Shown: positions 62,876 through 64,000 of the stretch, one piece after another
How positions within the stretch are numbered: position 1 is the first letter of the stretch
Layout: every line of letters starts with the position of its first letter
Source: Lepidodermella squamata
Taxonomy: Eukaryota > Gastrotricha
Direction: 5' to 3'
Assembly (NCBI GenBank): GCA_047495785.1
Contig: JBLDXI010000045.1
Coordinates: 434,001 to 498,000 of the forward strand
Length of the DNA stretch: 64,000 bases
Notes under the pieces: generated by a model
Told to the model about the DNA's origin: nothing
Seen by the model: the letters and a program-made list of their open reading frames with translations, nothing else
Database searches by the model: none
Program-made: the position numbers and the translations under genes

Positions 62876-64000
62876 ATCTATTTTGCTACAAACCGGTGTT
62901 TCCTATTTACAAGCCAACCAAAAATAGGGCCGTGTTTATTCTTCTTCTACACCACTCTCCATCTCGCTCTCTTAAACTTACTGACCTTGAACTTCTAGTC
63001 GCGTTTTATACATCGAAATTCGATAAACTATTTCTACGACGAATGAGCCGTGTCATTGAAACTTGAAAACAAATCTAAGAACAAAATAATTGCCATCAAT
63101 GACCCATCACAGTATTCGCAGCTTCATGTTTCGGAAAAAATGTTCTTGTTTCCCTTGATTTTCGTCGATATTTGTTCGAAATCCGTGGCCTTTTCGAAAC
63201 GAACTGACCTTATTGCTTATTCTCTATGAGGAATCGAATTATCGTTATGAACTTATTATTTGCAATTGAAAAAATAAATTCTAATGGACGTGTTATTATT
63301 TTGTAATTTATAAATTATTCAGAACTTCTCAGTGGTTTATAATTTCGAAAACTATGAACTCTGCCTTTGTTAACAATGTGCGCTTATGGAAAAGCTTGTA
63401 TTTACTGTTGCATGGAGAATTTTCTTTCGATGTAGCACTTATTCGAAAAAATAGCTTCAATAAAAGAGACAACTTGGATTTGATATCTGTTTTTGTAAGG
63501 GGCGGATTTATTTAAACGAGTGAATAAATTAGGTAGAGCCGATGAGATAACAAACAATTTATTAAAAAATGCGCAAAAATAGTCATGCTGTATTCAAGGT
63601 GGTCTGTGGGCAACCGTGACTTGAAACCATTTTTACCATTACGACATCTGAAATGACTACAGGTAAAATTCAACTCCTAGACGAAAATCCGTAGATCCAG
63701 AGCTGGGTTGATCCTCCATGGACCCTTCGAGCAAGGAAAACATCTAACTTGACCTAATTTGAGGACATATTAGACTTTCCATAGATCCTGCGTAGATCTT
63801 GATTGGTCTGTAAGATCTATACAGGATCCACAGAGCTGGATCTATCTCAGTTGCATTTTCAGATCTAGCCACGGTCTAACGTTGTTCGCCAGGGCTGTAA
63901 CTGTAACTGCATGTGTGTTAGCTGTCCCGGCCTGTGGATCTGGCCACGGCAAACCTCTCGCACGAATTGGAAACGACCGACACGCTGCAACATTCATATT
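62876..64000. other. DESI2 3' UTR and right-edge intergenic DNA with GATC-rich repeats
   Basis: Candidate AATAAA signals lie at about 63273 and 63457. From about 63690 to 63955 short units with GGATC/AGATCT and AGAGCTGG recur in both orientations (e.g. near 63698, 63786, 63815, 63827, 63861, 63937), so the edge may hold part of a degenerate repeat. No coding exon is seen. Confidence 0.45.

Overview
The window is animal nuclear DNA, most likely from a nematode or a close relative. Most introns are 50-60 bases with GT...TTTTAG/TTTCAG borders. Same-strand genes sit 95-260 bases apart in operon-like runs, and most genes in those runs have a consensus 3' splice site 6-50 bases before the start codon with no upstream exon, which is the signature of spliced-leader trans-splicing. 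Family content (NPHP1, a ZEB/ZAG-1 zinc-finger gene, C9orf72, GEMIN2) is metazoan. I cannot name the species.

Layout. 0-3 kb (minus): the 5' part of a PPP1R21-like coiled-coil gene, then three tandem copies of an unrecognised ~115-residue protein. 3-11.3 kb: no convincing gene; the last ~6 kb is GC-rich and microsatellite-rich and is probably cis-regulatory DNA of the ZEB-family gene at 11.4-15.0 kb. 16.6-19.7 kb (minus): NPHP1 in 16 small exons. 20.5-23.9 kb (plus): mitochondrial seryl-tRNA synthetase, SRP14 and SAE1 in a run. 24.4-25.6 kb: an unrecognised four-exon gene whose second exon begins inside a truncated U4 snRNA gene copy. 25.7-27.9 kb (minus): FAM50/XAP5 and proteasome alpha-7. 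29.4-30.7 kb: actin. 31.1-38.1 kb (plus): GEMIN2, MED8, two PPT1 copies and a C9orf72 homologue in one tight run. 38.5-39.1 kb: tRNA-Glu, a 379-base inverted-repeat element and a tRNA-Val remnant. 39.6-43.3 kb: two tandem cysteine-rich (Ly6-like) membrane-anchored proteins and one secreted cysteine-rich protein. 43.3-46.8 kb: another GC-rich, repeat-rich region with a possible small minus-strand gene. 46.9-47.5 kb: tRNA-Gln and a complete U4 snRNA gene with its promoter. 47.6-51.0 kb (minus): two intronless bHLH-PAS genes. 51.3-53.9 kb (minus): CAMKMT, with a 1.1-kb inverted-repeat transposon in an intron. 54.6-60.0 kb (minus): ATG2. 61.4-62.9 kb (plus): a small two-helix membrane protein (DMAC1-like) followed by DESI2.

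Most genes are housekeeping: proteasome, SUMO activation, SRP, snRNP assembly, Mediator. Several concern lysosomes and autophagy (two PPT1, C9orf72, ATG2, PPP1R21). The most interesting points are a ZEB homologue with no visible homeodomain, the operon that joins two PPT1 copies to C9orf72, the U4 fragment that appears to supply a splice acceptor, the two intronless bHLH-PAS paralogues, and the tandem orphan family at the left edge. Exon borders were read by eye; where they are given, the reading frame was checked across every junction.
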